A stretch of DNA of 64,000 bases from Candidatus Ancaeobacter aquaticus (GCA_030765405.1 JAVCCP010000042.1:1-64000), one strand, 5' to 3'. Shown: positions 17,768 through 27,335, counted from the stretch's first letter. Made by a program: numbers and translations. Notes: generated from the letters alone by a model not told the origin.

Positions 17768-18061
17768 TTATTTAATTTTTAATTGTCTGTCTAACCCGGC
17801 TAATCTGAACACTTTCATCACATTATCATGTACCTTGATAACGGTAAGGTTCTCAGCCCCGATCTCTTTTGATACTGCGATACAAATACGTAAGAACGCT
17901 GATGCTATATAATTGACCTCGGTCATATCAAATACAACAGGTTTATTTATGTTACGTACTTTTTCATATAAACCTTGTTCCCACTTTGTGCAGTTGACAC
18001 TGTCAAGCCGGTGTGAAAATGCACAAATAAGTTTCTCGTCGCCATCAGTATAATGAACCAT
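17768..18061 (-). CDS. STAS-domain protein (anti-sigma factor antagonist type)
   Basis: The protein has 97 residues, one STAS domain. VVFDMTEVNYIASAFLRIC contains the conserved Asp and the Ser (S54) that is phosphorylated in SpoIIAA-type antagonists. Such proteins release a partner by binding a kinase/anti-sigma factor; no kinase is encoded nearby. The gene starts 15 bases after glgC and shares its terminator, so glycogen synthesis and this regulator are co-transcribed. Confidence 0.85.
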   Translation of the reverse strand: MVHYTDGDEKLICAFSHRLDSVNCTKWEQGLYEKVRNINKPVVFDMTEVNYIASAFLRICIAVSKEIGAENLTVIKVHDNVMKVFRLAGLDRQLKIK

Positions 18062-18076
18062 TCATAGCCCCCTTTG

Positions 18077-19318
18077 TTATATTACTGTTCCAGATGGAAT
18101 AACTGTACCTTTTAAGATAACGGTAATACCATCTCGTATCATACAATATTCATTCTCGAGTTCATCGAGATTGTCCTTATTTACAATTTTTACATTATCC
18201 CCTATCCTGACATTCTTATCAATAATTGCATTCTTTATTTCGCAATTTTTACCAATACCAAGAGGAGGAACACCCGCAGGTTGATCGTTAGGTGATTCAT
18301 AATAGTCACTACCCATGATAATTGAATCATCAACCGTTGATCCTTCACGAACAATACTTCTTAATCCAATTATAGAGTGAGTAATACGGGATTTCTCAAT
18401 AATTGAACCTTCAGCGATATTTGAAGCATCAATAAAACTATCTTGAATTTTTGACAGCGGCAGATATCTCGGCCGAGTAAAAAACTGCCAGTTTTCATCA
18501 AACATATCAAGCGGCGGTATATATTTCGTAAACGCAAGATTTTCCTCGTAGAACGCTTTTACATTTCCGATATCTCTCCAGTAACCTTTATAGGTAAATG
18601 CAAATGTGTTTTTGGATTGTATCGCATCAGGGATTACTTCCTTACCAAAATCGGCCTTTTTATTGTGAGTAAGCAATTGCAGCAGGACATCTTTCTTAAA
18701 AACATAAATACCCATAGATGCCAAAAACGACTCTTTTCCGTCAACATCAACTGCTAAATGGTCAATGAGTACTTTTCCCTGTGGTTTCTCAATAAACTCT
18801 TTAATTTTGCAATTATCATCAATACCCATTATTCCCAAATCAGGAGTTTCTTCTTTAGGAACGGTATTACACGCAATTGTTATATCCGCATCTTTTTCAA
18901 TATGAAATTGCACAAAAGCTGCTAAATCCATTTTGTATACCTGATCACCGGACAATATGATGATATACTTTACCCGCGGATCGCTGAAATGCTTAAAACA
19001 CTTTCTTACCGCATCCGCAGAGCCCTGAAACCAATCTTGCTGACCAGGAGACTGTTCGGCTGCAATAATATCCACAAAACCGTGTGAAAAAGCATCAAGT
19101 TTGTATGCGCGAAATATATGCTTATTTAAAGATTCTGAATTAAATTGTGTTAGAATTGCAATTTTACGCAGTCCGGAGTTAAGGCAATTACTAATAGGAA
19201 TATCAATCAACCGATATTTACCTGCTAAAGGAACAGCCGGCTTTGAACGATATTTTGTTAAAGGATATAACCGAGTACCTCTTCCACCACCTAAAATAAC
19301 ACTTAATACATCTTTCAT
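18077..19318 (-). CDS. glgC: Glucose-1-phosphate adenylyltransferase GlgC
   Basis: The protein has 413 residues. ATG 19318 follows GGGAGG at good spacing. The N-terminus has ILGGGRGTRLYPLTKYRSKP (nucleotide-binding loop) and YRLIDIPISNCLNSG. Further on are EQSPGQQDWFQGSADAVR, LSGDQVYKMD and EFIEKPQGK. The C-terminal 130 residues form hexapeptide repeats (left-handed beta-helix). It makes ADP-glucose for glycogen. Glycogen synthase is not in the window. Confidence 0.95.
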   Translation of the reverse strand: MKDVLSVILGGGRGTRLYPLTKYRSKPAVPLAGKYRLIDIPISNCLNSGLRKIAILTQFNSESLNKHIFRAYKLDAFSHGFVDIIAAEQSPGQQDWFQGSADAVRKCFKHFSDPRVKYIIILSGDQVYKMDLAAFVQFHIEKDADITIACNTVPKEETPDLGIMGIDDNCKIKEFIEKPQGKVLIDHLAVDVDGKESFLASMGIYVFKKDVLLQLLTHNKKADFGKEVIPDAIQSKNTFAFTYKGYWRDIGNVKAFYEENLAFTKYIPPLDMFDENWQFFTRPRYLPLSKIQDSFIDASNIAEGSIIEKSRITHSIIGLRSIVREGSTVDDSIIMGSDYYESPNDQPAGVPPLGIGKNCEIKNAIIDKNVRIGDNVKIVNKDNLDELENEYCMIRDGITVILKGTVIPSGTVI

Positions 19319-19415
19319 TATATATGTCCTCCCTTCGACCCTTATAATCATACCCTTTTTTTCAATAATAGCGTACTTTTTTTATTTTGAAATGTTCTTT
19401 TTTTATATAACAGTT

Positions 19416-19421
19416 TATAAT
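19416..19421 (+). promoter_or_regulatory. Candidate -10 element of the cupin-like/ADH unit
   Basis: TATAAT lies 28 bases before the ATG at 19449. No good -35 is found at 16-18 bases; TTGAAA at 19387-19392 is too far upstream. The region is shared with the divergent glgC. Confidence 0.35.
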
Positions 19422-19448
19422 ATAAGTCATTACAAGGAGGAACTTACC

Positions 19449-19592
19449 ATGATAAAACGTAAAGATGAACGTGTAAGTAAAATAAGAAAGAATATGCGTG
19501 TCGCGCCGGGTGAGGTTACTATTAACCATTATTTCAAAAAAGATGAGATGAACGTCCCCTACCGATCTTATTATAACGGCATTAATTATTGA
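19449..19592 (+). CDS. 47-residue cupin-start-like protein
   Basis: A strong binding site (AAGGAGGAACTTACC) precedes ATG 19449. The protein MIKRKDERVSKIRKNMR...INHYFKKDEM resembles the first 35 residues of small cupin proteins of anaerobes, but no cupin barrel follows. It overlaps a TTG start of the alcohol dehydrogenase by three bases. It may be a truncated relative or a separate small protein. The similarity is recalled, not computed. Confidence 0.6.
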   Translation: MIKRKDERVSKIRKNMRVAPGEVTINHYFKKDEMNVPYRSYYNGINY

Positions 19593-20716
19593 ATATAACT
19601 CATAATATGATTATACCTGAAAACATACTTCTACCGGAACAAACATTGTTTAGAAAGAATGCTGCCTGCGAAATTGCAAAAGCAACACAATCATACGGTT
19701 CACACGGCCTTATTGTCCATGGAAACTCTCTTGACGCTCATGGCAAAAAAGAACGCATCCTGAAAAATTTCTCTCACCCCGAACATATTGCATTGTTCTG
19801 CCGAAACGGAGGAGAACCAACACTTGAGGAAGTATCAACGGTTATCGCAAAAGCAAAAGAATCAAAAGCACAGTGGATTATCGGAATAGGTGGAGGAAGT
19901 GTTTTAGATCTCGCAAAAGCTGCCGCCGGACTCTTTAATGCAAAAGAGTCACCCGTTGTGTATCAGAAGGGCAAACGACTGGAAAAGCCCGGCATCCCTT
20001 TTATTGCAATCCCAACTACTGCTGGAACTGGCTCAGAAGCAACCTCAAACTCTGTCATTAGTAATCCTGAAAGAAAAACAAAGCTTTCTATACGAGATAA
20101 AAGCTTTATGGCAAAGACCGTCATTCTCGACCCATCACTACTTGAAGGAATTCCGAAAGAATCCCTTGCCTATTCTGCCATGGATGCACTCGTTCAAAGT
20201 TATGAATCATATATATCTAAAAATGCCTCGTGGCTCACTGAAACATATGCCCTTAAATCTATAGAGCTCATTAACAATAATATCATTCCTGCATATACTA
20301 AACCGACTATTGAACACCTTTCGGCATTACTCTTGGGAAGCTATCTGGGAGGTATCGCATTCTCTCACTCTCGCTTAGGCGTCATACACGGCATTGTCCA
20401 TCCGCTTGGCTATCTATACAAAATTCCACATGGATTACTCTGTTCACTTTGTTTTATCCCTTCAATACAAATAAACAAAAGTGTTATAGGGGAAAAATAT
20501 GATATTCTCTCCTCGGTAATGAAAAACGACATTATTATCCGTTGCCAGGAACTCTTAAAGACATTACATATTTCTTCGCCTTTAAAAGGAATGGCTATTC
20601 TTGAAAAGGAAATGATAATTTCCGAAACACTATCCTCGGGATCAACTGCGGCAAATCCAAAGAAAATAACTCGAGAAGATGTGGAATATATACTTAATTA
20701 TCTCTTTAATGTTTAG
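19589..20716 (+). CDS. Iron-containing alcohol dehydrogenase
   Basis: The protein has 375 residues from TTG 19589, whose codon overlaps the stop of the preceding small ORF; ATG 19607 is an alternative. GIGGGSVLDLAKA (99-111) binds the cofactor phosphates and PTTAGTGSEAT (142-152) is the family signature. The metal site includes D in AMDALVQ and His in GVIHGIVHPLGYLYKIPHG. The second ligand position has Gln (DALVQ) instead of the classical His (DALxH); this variant occurs in part of the family. It reduces or oxidises a small alcohol/aldehyde with NAD(P); the substrate is unknown. Confidence 0.88.
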   Translation: MNITHNMIIPENILLPEQTLFRKNAACEIAKATQSYGSHGLIVHGNSLDAHGKKERILKNFSHPEHIALFCRNGGEPTLEEVSTVIAKAKESKAQWIIGIGGGSVLDLAKAAAGLFNAKESPVVYQKGKRLEKPGIPFIAIPTTAGTGSEATSNSVISNPERKTKLSIRDKSFMAKTVILDPSLLEGIPKESLAYSAMDALVQSYESYISKNASWLTETYALKSIELINNNIIPAYTKPTIEHLSALLLGSYLGGIAFSHSRLGVIHGIVHPLGYLYKIPHGLLCSLCFIPSIQINKSVIGEKYDILSSVMKNDIIIRCQELLKTLHISSPLKGMAILEKEMIISETLSSGSTAANPKKITREDVEYILNYLFNV

Positions 20717-20772
20717 CAGTCGCAAAACCACTTAATATGAAGATTTTGTCACAAATCTGAAATCGTAGATTC

Positions 20773-21726
20773 TTAACGAACAAGTTTTGCCGCTTGTTTT
20801 AAAAGATTTTGGATAAGAGACGGCCTATTAGAAATATAGCATCCCGCTACATCGGCATGTCCTCCGCCACCGAAGAGTTCTGCAAGGTGCGCGACATTTA
20901 TCTTTCCTTTGGATCGAAGACTGACACGCAAAAGACCCCTGCCTTTTTCTCTAAACAACACTGAGATCTTCACACCTTTTATTGACCGCATTTCATCAGC
21001 AACTGCGTCAACATCTTCGTCTTTACCTTTTATACGTTTAAAATCCTCTGCACGCACAATCGACCATGCAATCTTTCCACATTTTAAAAATGCGCATCGT
21101 GCAAGACATATTCCTGACAAGAGTGCTACTTCTCTTGTTCTTGACCAATACACCATATCAGTCAGTTTATAAAAATCAAGACCGGTCTCAAGCAGTTCTG
21201 CGCTCACTCTGAATGTAGAAGAATTAGTAGTTGGCAATGAAAAAGAATTTGTTTCAACTATAATTGAAGTCAGTATATTTTGTGCAATATCGCATGTTAT
21301 CTTTATATTGAGCTTCTTAAGGAGCATGTAGATCAATTCACCTACAGATGATACCTTCAAATCAACTAACGCAAAATCACCGTATGGTCTGCGATACTCA
21401 TGATGATCAATCTCTAATACTTGATCCGCAATCATAACACTATCAAACGGCTTGCCAAGCATTTCCGGACAATTACAATCAACAGATATAGCCAAATCGA
21501 CTTTCTTTAAGAGCTTTTTTTTGATGCGACGTGCGCCGGGTAAACACCGAAACCTGTGAGGAACACCGTCTTGACTGATAAAATGGACACGTTTACCTAT
21601 CTTCTCTAACGCCAAACCAAGAGATAAAAGCGATCCTATGGTGTCACCATCAGGATTGATATGGCACGCAACCATGATAGTTTTTGCTTTACGGATCATT
21701 TGCGCTGCTTTTTGCAGACCCTGCAT
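20773..21726 (-). CDS. DHH-family phosphoesterase (NrnA-like)
   Basis: The protein has 317 residues. The DHH domain shows HINPDGDTIGS (22-32), SVDCN and EIDHHEYRR. The DHHA1 domain near the C-terminus has ELFGGGGHADVAGC. This matches the bifunctional oligoribonuclease/pAp phosphatases (NrnA), which degrade nano-RNAs and 3',5'-bisphosphate adenosine. The active-site aspartates and histidines appear intact. It is a single gene convergent with the alcohol dehydrogenase. Confidence 0.9.
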   Translation of the reverse strand: MQGLQKAAQMIRKAKTIMVACHINPDGDTIGSLLSLGLALEKIGKRVHFISQDGVPHRFRCLPGARRIKKKLLKKVDLAISVDCNCPEMLGKPFDSVMIADQVLEIDHHEYRRPYGDFALVDLKVSSVGELIYMLLKKLNIKITCDIAQNILTSIIVETNSFSLPTTNSSTFRVSAELLETGLDFYKLTDMVYWSRTREVALLSGICLARCAFLKCGKIAWSIVRAEDFKRIKGKDEDVDAVADEMRSIKGVKISVLFREKGRGLLRVSLRSKGKINVAHLAELFGGGGHADVAGCYISNRPSLIQNLLKQAAKLVR

Positions 21727-21823
21727 AGGGACGAGTCTCCTTACCCCATATTGATGAGATATATGACAATAGATATTCTCGCATACATTTGAGAACCAAT
21801 GAATTATATGAAATACCGCTTAA

Positions 21824-23029
21824 TTATTTTTTCTTCTTCTTTTTTCTATCTCTCAAAACATTTTCGTATACACGAACCGTATCTTCAGTTACTTTTTCTT
21901 TTGTATACTGAGACATTACCATCTGTCTTCCGGTATACCCCAGACGTTCTTTCAAGCGTTTATCTTCAAGAAGCGTATTGATTTTTGCAGCCATTATTTC
22001 AAAATCTCTTATCGGAATAACAAATCCATTTATACCATCTTTTATAATTTCCGGCATTCCGCCTGCTCGAGTAACAATGATCGGGCGCTCTGAGGCCATT
22101 GCTTCAAGCATGGTAAGGCCAAATGGCTCTGATGCCGTTGATGGATAGAGAACTACTTCCGTAAGTGCGTATATTTTCTTCATTTCGTCTAGAGAATAAA
22201 AATCGATCATAATATGATCTTCAAGTTTAAAATGCTTTATGAGATTTACAAAGTAGGCTATATCTTTTTGCTGTGTTTCTCCCCAATCAACGATATTCTT
22301 TGACCCTGCTAAAACAAGAAGCGCATCGGGAAACTTTTTTCGCACAATTTGAATTGCTTTAATACTTGTATCGCACCCTTTTGCCAAGCCCATTCTCGCA
22401 GGATGAAATATAATGCGTCTTCCTTTGAGTCGTGGGAATTTCTTAAGGATATTTCCCGGTTTTGTGTTCGGAGAAAACCTATTTTGATCAAGACCATGAT
22501 GAACAACAGTAATGTCCCTGTCATCTATTCCGATACCGATAATTTCTCTTTTTATAAAATGACTTACCGCAATAATATGATCCCATTCGACTTTATGAGT
22601 TAATTCAAGAAACAAATTATCATCCCATACATTGTGTGCGGTAAGAATGAGTGGGACATTGCGTTCATTTGCAACACGCTTGAGTGTCATAACATGTACT
22701 TCACTAAAATAGTGCATATTATGCGCATGAATAATATCAGGTTTCATTTCTTTGCAAAATGATGAGAATAATTCATACAGCTCATCTTCAAGCGCATCTA
22801 ACCCTCTTTTATAGAGCCAGTTTAAATCCATAAGAGGCGTCCTTAAAACAGTAGCGCCATAATAATCTTCCCTATCTTTTGCTCCAGCTACAGAACCGGT
22901 AAGTAAGCTAACGCTATGGCCCATTTTTACCAACTCAGGAAGAATAACGGTAAGATGTGTTTCAACGCCACCAATGATCGGTGGAAATGCCCAATGCAAA
23001 TGCATAATATGTAATAATTTCTTTTTCAT
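21824..23029 (-). CDS. Glycosyltransferase family 4
   Basis: The protein has 401 residues with a GT-B fold. The N-terminal GGVETHLTVILPEL loop and the retaining GT4 motif EPFGLTMLEAMA (near residue 301) with the two Glu residues are present, plus FHPARMGLAKGCDTSIKA. It ends in a run of six lysines. It starts exactly where the GH65 gene stops (1-base overlap, TAATG). GT4 next to GH65 suggests making and recycling of an alpha-linked disaccharide; this is inference. Confidence 0.9.
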   Translation of the reverse strand: MKKKLLHIMHLHWAFPPIIGGVETHLTVILPELVKMGHSVSLLTGSVAGAKDREDYYGATVLRTPLMDLNWLYKRGLDALEDELYELFSSFCKEMKPDIIHAHNMHYFSEVHVMTLKRVANERNVPLILTAHNVWDDNLFLELTHKVEWDHIIAVSHFIKREIIGIGIDDRDITVVHHGLDQNRFSPNTKPGNILKKFPRLKGRRIIFHPARMGLAKGCDTSIKAIQIVRKKFPDALLVLAGSKNIVDWGETQQKDIAYFVNLIKHFKLEDHIMIDFYSLDEMKKIYALTEVVLYPSTASEPFGLTMLEAMASERPIIVTRAGGMPEIIKDGINGFVIPIRDFEIMAAKINTLLEDKRLKERLGYTGRQMVMSQYTKEKVTEDTVRVYENVLRDRKKKKKK

Positions 23030-25356
23030 TAGTAATAATACTCCTCATTTGATTTAAGGTTTTTACGTGTGAAGATATGGACTTTATTAGGTTTTATTTG
23101 TACACGTTTTCCAAATATACCTATCTCTATCATTTTTTTATCTTTTGTTCCTATACGTACTTTAATAAGATTATTCGTCAATTCTAACTTTACAGTATGA
23201 TGCTTCCATGAAACGGCAAAACACATTTTGCTCCATGATCGAGGCATGCGAGGATTTATTGACAGCGTTTCTTTAAAAATTCCAACCCCACCAAAACCGT
23301 GCACAAGAACCTGCCAGGTCCCACCGAGTGATGCCGCATGTATCCCTTCTTTTGTATTACCGTAGGAATCGCTAATATCCGTTCTGAGGGCAACATTAAA
23401 AAGATCGTACGCGCGTTTCATGTCCCCGACTTCGCAGGCAAGAAGCGCATGCATAGAACAACTCAAAGAAGATTTATGCAATGTTTTTGGTACATAATAG
23501 TTGTAGTTCTCTTTTTTTGTCTTGAGATTAAAAACATCATCCAATAAGCACAAGAGCATAACAACATCAGCCTGTTTCACATACTTGGTTTTATCTAAAT
23601 CTTCGGCTTTATATCGCGAGGGAAGAATCGGCATGCCATTTTCATCCGTTTCTTCTACCTCAACATTCTTCAGTTTATAATATCCTTCAAACTGCTCGAT
23701 GATATTTGTTTTTTTATTGATATTAAAATACAGCCCACGAGCGACTTTACCCCATTCACGCACTTCTACATCTTTTAATTTTAGTTTTTCTTTTAATGTC
23801 TTGGCCACTTTTTTGTTATTTTTTAGGGCTTTATACATTCTTGCGGCGGTAAGGAGATGCCACTTTACCATCATGTTCGTAAACGCATTATTGTTTACAT
23901 CAACATGAAATTCATCCGGTCCTATAACATTATTGATATCATAACGTTTTTTGCGTTTATTATACTGCGCGCGGGACACCCAAAACCGTGCGGTTTCAAA
24001 TAGCATTTCATACCCGTAATGATTCATAAACTCTTCATCACCGGTCACAACATAATATTTATATAATGCATAGGCGATATCAGCCGTTATGTGTATTTCA
24101 TAATCATGCGTATGAATCTTAATGACCGTTCCATCAAAATCGCGAGCCCACTCAGGTGTTTGTTCTTCTCCGGTACGTGCTGATTCCCACGCATAGCGAG
24201 CACCCTTAAAACCATCTCGCTCGGCAATCTCACGTGACACGTCAAGTCTCCGATAACGATACATCAGCATATTTTTGGCAATATTAGGAAACTTAAAAAG
24301 ATAAAAGGGCATATTGAATATCTCAGCATCCCAAAAGATATGGCCTCGATATCCTTCTCCGCTTAATGTTCGTGCGCCAACGCTTGAAAACCCACTATCG
24401 TAGTGGGCACATATCAGCATATGATAAATATTAAACCGGATTCTCATCTGCAAATGTTCTGTTGCAAACACTAAAACATCGGCTTTTTTCCATGTACGTT
24501 CCCATGCCTTGATATGATTTGCGGCAAGTGTCGTAAAATTACCGTGAAAAGCATTGTAAAACACCTTGAATGTTTCTTTTCTGTAACTCTCACAGTCATG
24601 CTTATACGGAAAATGTTTTATACAAAATATCTTTGTGAAAGTAACCGTCTGATTTTTCCTTAATTTAAGCCTAAAAATATTATCTTTTGCATACACTTTC
24701 TTCCCATCTTTTTCATAGTAGAAACCGCTCCAGAAAACTATTGTATTATGCTTCTCCATAGTGTCCACGGTGAGATACCCTGCTTTATGAGATGTGCCAA
24801 GTTCTTTTACTCTAAAATGTTTTTTACTCCCCTCACTTAAGATCTCAACATTATCCACCGATGTATCAATTCCTGTATTAATATCTAAAACACACGCACC
24901 ATCAAGCGGGGTTAGCGTCATTTGCATAACACCGATATGTTTATTATGCATTGATACAAACCGCACAGATTGATAGTCATACCGTCTTTTTGTTGTATCA
25001 CTGTACATTGTTTGACGGAGAAGCATTCCCTTCTTCATATTAAGAACACGGGTGTGGTCAGTAACATCCATTGCATAAAGATCGAGTTTCTCTCCTTCAA
25101 CGGTGAATTTAAAATTGATCGGATTGGGCAGATTAACAAGCTCATCCACTTGCGAAGCCATCTTGTCATAGAGTCCGGAAAGATAGGTTCCTGGCTGCGC
25201 TCCATGCGGAATTTCTTCCAAGACACCCCGCATACCGAGGTATCCGTTTCCAAGTGCGAATTGAGATTCACGAACAGCTTGAAGTTTGGTCACCCATTCA
25301 GATTCTCTGATATTCCACGTTTCGTCATCCCCATAACATGAATAGATATTCTTCAT
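23029..25356 (-). CDS. Glycoside hydrolase family 65 (disaccharide phosphorylase)
   Basis: The protein has 775 residues, a normal length. The catalytic acid is in VIGPDEFHVDVNNNAFTN (near 478), with RGHIFWDAEIF, KQADVVML and HKSSLSCSMHALLA in family order. GH65 enzymes cleave alpha-glucosides by phosphorolysis (maltose, trehalose, kojibiose, nigerose). The exact substrate cannot be chosen by eye. It lies first in a two-gene unit with the GT4. The cut glucose phosphate could feed GlgC, encoded 4 kb away. Confidence 0.92.
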   Translation of the reverse strand: MKNIYSCYGDDETWNIRESEWVTKLQAVRESQFALGNGYLGMRGVLEEIPHGAQPGTYLSGLYDKMASQVDELVNLPNPINFKFTVEGEKLDLYAMDVTDHTRVLNMKKGMLLRQTMYSDTTKRRYDYQSVRFVSMHNKHIGVMQMTLTPLDGACVLDINTGIDTSVDNVEILSEGSKKHFRVKELGTSHKAGYLTVDTMEKHNTIVFWSGFYYEKDGKKVYAKDNIFRLKLRKNQTVTFTKIFCIKHFPYKHDCESYRKETFKVFYNAFHGNFTTLAANHIKAWERTWKKADVLVFATEHLQMRIRFNIYHMLICAHYDSGFSSVGARTLSGEGYRGHIFWDAEIFNMPFYLFKFPNIAKNMLMYRYRRLDVSREIAERDGFKGARYAWESARTGEEQTPEWARDFDGTVIKIHTHDYEIHITADIAYALYKYYVVTGDEEFMNHYGYEMLFETARFWVSRAQYNKRKKRYDINNVIGPDEFHVDVNNNAFTNMMVKWHLLTAARMYKALKNNKKVAKTLKEKLKLKDVEVREWGKVARGLYFNINKKTNIIEQFEGYYKLKNVEVEETDENGMPILPSRYKAEDLDKTKYVKQADVVMLLCLLDDVFNLKTKKENYNYYVPKTLHKSSLSCSMHALLACEVGDMKRAYDLFNVALRTDISDSYGNTKEGIHAASLGGTWQVLVHGFGGVGIFKETLSINPRMPRSWSKMCFAVSWKHHTVKLELTNNLIKVRIGTKDKKMIEIGIFGKRVQIKPNKVHIFTRKNLKSNEEYYY

Positions 25357-25368
25357 ACGAGACCCCCC

Positions 25369-25837
25369 TCAAGATTCATTACTATTTTCTTCTGCAAATG
25401 TGTAGTTTACAATTTTACTCTTACTAAGATCCTGGTTTGGCATAATAATAATCGCCTTATCGTCATCAAAAACGAACTTACTGCGCCGAATACCAATATC
25501 TTTTACGACAACATTCTCTCCCGAAAGAAGCCTGATCCTGTCACCTACCCGAAACGGCCTGTCGATCATTATCAAAAGATGTTTGTGTTTTTAACGCAAT
25601 ATTCTCGTGATACCAACTCGCCACAGCTTTTAAAACCTTTTGCAGAATATATGCGCCAAAAAGGATGAAAAATGTCGTCTCATATCTTACCAGTTCAAGC
25701 TGCAGTTCATTAGAAAGCAATCCATAATACTCTATTTTATAATATATATATGAGGCAATTAATAATACGAGTATACATCCCGGTAGTATTAATTCCTTGA
25801 TGATCTTACTACTCATTGATCGTTTACTATCTGCCAT
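25369..25837 (-). pseudogene. MscS-type mechanosensitive channel, internal deletion
   Basis: Two overlapping fragments belong to one gene. The first (25541-25837, ATG 25837 after GAGG) has a membrane helix (LILPGCILVLLIASYIYY) and ends with WYHENIALKTQTSFDND. The second, in the next frame, continues IMIDRPFRVGDRIRL, PNQDLSKSKIVNYT, the beta-domain that follows the pore helix in MscS proteins. The 60-80 residues in between, which include the pore-lining helix, are missing, and the join is out of frame. No functional channel can result. Confidence 0.8.
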
Positions 25838-25904
25838 TAAAAGACCTCTTTATATGTAGAAAGTATAGCATATAAATATAATTTAATCTTTAAATTAAAC
25901 AAAA

Positions 25905-25941
25905 AAAAGGGCATATTCAGAAAAAATGAATATGCCCTTTT
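25905..25941 (-). terminator. Rho-independent terminator
   Basis: AAAAGGGCATATTCA and TGAATATGCCCTTTT make a 15-bp perfect stem with a 7-base loop. The minus-strand product ends in eight T. It closes the MBL/receiver-fragment unit. Confidence 0.9.
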
Positions 25942-25958
25942 ACACCCGTTATTTAATG

Positions 25959-26153
25959 TTATCCGCCAATATATTGCCCTACCATATCTAATAATTGTTG
26001 CATCTGGAAAGGTTTTGGAAGAAACCCACAGTTTGGGATATTTCTTACTTCATTAGTATCTTGCCCGTGAACATAACCGGTAACAAAAATAATAGGAATA
26101 TTTTTTGTTCGCTCATCTTTACGTATAAAACGAGCGGCACCAATACCATCCAT
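25959..26153 (-). pseudogene. C-terminal half of a response-regulator receiver domain
   Basis: The 64 residues begin MDGIGAARFIRKDERTKNIP and include IIFVTGYV and FLPKPFQMQQLLDMV. These are the beta4 Thr region and the beta5 Lys of a CheY-like domain. The phosphorylation Asp and the acidic pocket lie before this part and are missing; a TAG stands four codons upstream of the ATG. It is probably a remnant rather than a working regulator. Confidence 0.72.
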
Positions 26154-26168
26154 TTGGGAATACTATAA

Positions 26169-27137
26169 TCACTGTTTATTATTTACATGAGAAGCATCGT
26201 TGATCGAAACACGGTATTCTTGAAAGAAATCCAAAGTGATAATGTCTATCTCTGGGTCAAAAGCCTTTACCTTTTCACAATAGGTATAAAAATCCATTAT
26301 CGGCCAGGTCATAACACCGGATGAATATGACTCAAAGAAATTGTCATAGTGTGAAGGAAATAAAATACGCGGCTTGGTTGCCTGTAACAATTTTTCAACA
26401 AAGCCTTCGGTATGGGTCATAACATTTGATATGACAACGTCGGACTCAACACCTACCATCTCATCATCATTGAATTTCAATCCCGAGATCACAAAAAAAC
26501 GAAATCCATCAATGGATACATGATAGCTAAGCGTATCTTTACACACATAATCACCTACTCTAAGTAGTGGACGCAGTGTATCCCTAACCTGATCTCCGTA
26601 AAACGGTTTATGAAACAACACAAGTCCGTGTTCTGCAAATGCCACTTTAATACGCATATTCCCGAGTGTGATTTCATCACCGCTTTTCACTTCGATTATC
26701 TGGCTTTCAGGAACCTTACATATGCGCAGCAGTTTCGCACAAATAACAGATCCAATAACTTTAGCGCCTGTATTGAGAGCTATATCAGGAACATCCATAA
26801 AGTGATCAAAATGAGTATCAGTGACAAAAATATAATCTACTCTTGGAAACATCTGTTCTATAAGTTTTTTGTTTGGCTTTAATGGTTCGATAAATAACGA
26901 TATGAGCGGCACACGGGTAACATAGGGATCAAAGAGCAGTATCATATCTGCTTTTTGCACTTTAAATCCAGCGGTACCAAGCCATTGAAAGCTGACCTCA
27001 TTATCGGAAAGCGGTGTGTTATATACTTCTTTAGATCGTTTTTCAAGGTGTGAATCAGTTATATCGCCAAATGGCACAAACGGGATAAACAGCATGCACG
27101 ATACAACTGCTATTTTCTTTATGTAGTCACGATACAT
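26169..27137 (-). CDS. MBL-fold metallo-hydrolase, exported or membrane-anchored
   Basis: The protein has 322 residues from ATG 27137, which starts a hydrophobic segment (MYRDYIKKIAVVSCMLFIPF); an earlier ATG would add about 13 residues. The fold is shown by FQWLGTAGFKV, TDTHFDHFMD, FAEHGL and SHYDNF. In the metal motif HxHxDH the order is partly changed to T-H-F-D-H. It resembles UlaG-type lactonases and N-acyl-phosphatidylethanolamine phospholipase-like proteins. The substrate is unknown. Confidence 0.75.
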   Translation of the reverse strand: MYRDYIKKIAVVSCMLFIPFVPFGDITDSHLEKRSKEVYNTPLSDNEVSFQWLGTAGFKVQKADMILLFDPYVTRVPLISLFIEPLKPNKKLIEQMFPRVDYIFVTDTHFDHFMDVPDIALNTGAKVIGSVICAKLLRICKVPESQIIEVKSGDEITLGNMRIKVAFAEHGLVLFHKPFYGDQVRDTLRPLLRVGDYVCKDTLSYHVSIDGFRFFVISGLKFNDDEMVGVESDVVISNVMTHTEGFVEKLLQATKPRILFPSHYDNFFESYSSGVMTWPIMDFYTYCEKVKAFDPEIDIITLDFFQEYRVSINDASHVNNKQ

Positions 27138-27254
27138 AATAATTAAATCCCCAATAAGACACTTCGTGTCATTCATTTTTTTTATGTGCAATCAAACTGT
27201 ATTCATTTGAGGTTTATCTGATTTTGTAGAAAATAGTAACCGATCACTATTGTA

Positions 27255-27307
27255 ATTACGTTGTAACTATTTGCTTGTTAACAAGTTTAAAGGAGTGTCC
27301 CGATTTA
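27255..27307 (+). repeat. Dispersed 53-bp repeat, copy 2
   Basis: Partner of the copy at 6589-6641, with 10 differences over 53 bases and no gap. It is followed by a REP-like palindrome at 27317. Confidence 0.65.
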
Positions 27308-27316
27308 TTTCTTCAA

Positions 27317-27335
27317 CGCAGGCTAAAGACCTGCG
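27317..27335. repeat. REP-like palindrome
   Basis: CGCAGG, seven bases, CCTGCG followed by GCTACCGG. The sequence around it resembles the widely found CGCAGGCTAAAGCCTGCGGCTACC-type intergenic repeat. It lies directly after copy 2 of the 53-bp repeat. Confidence 0.5.
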
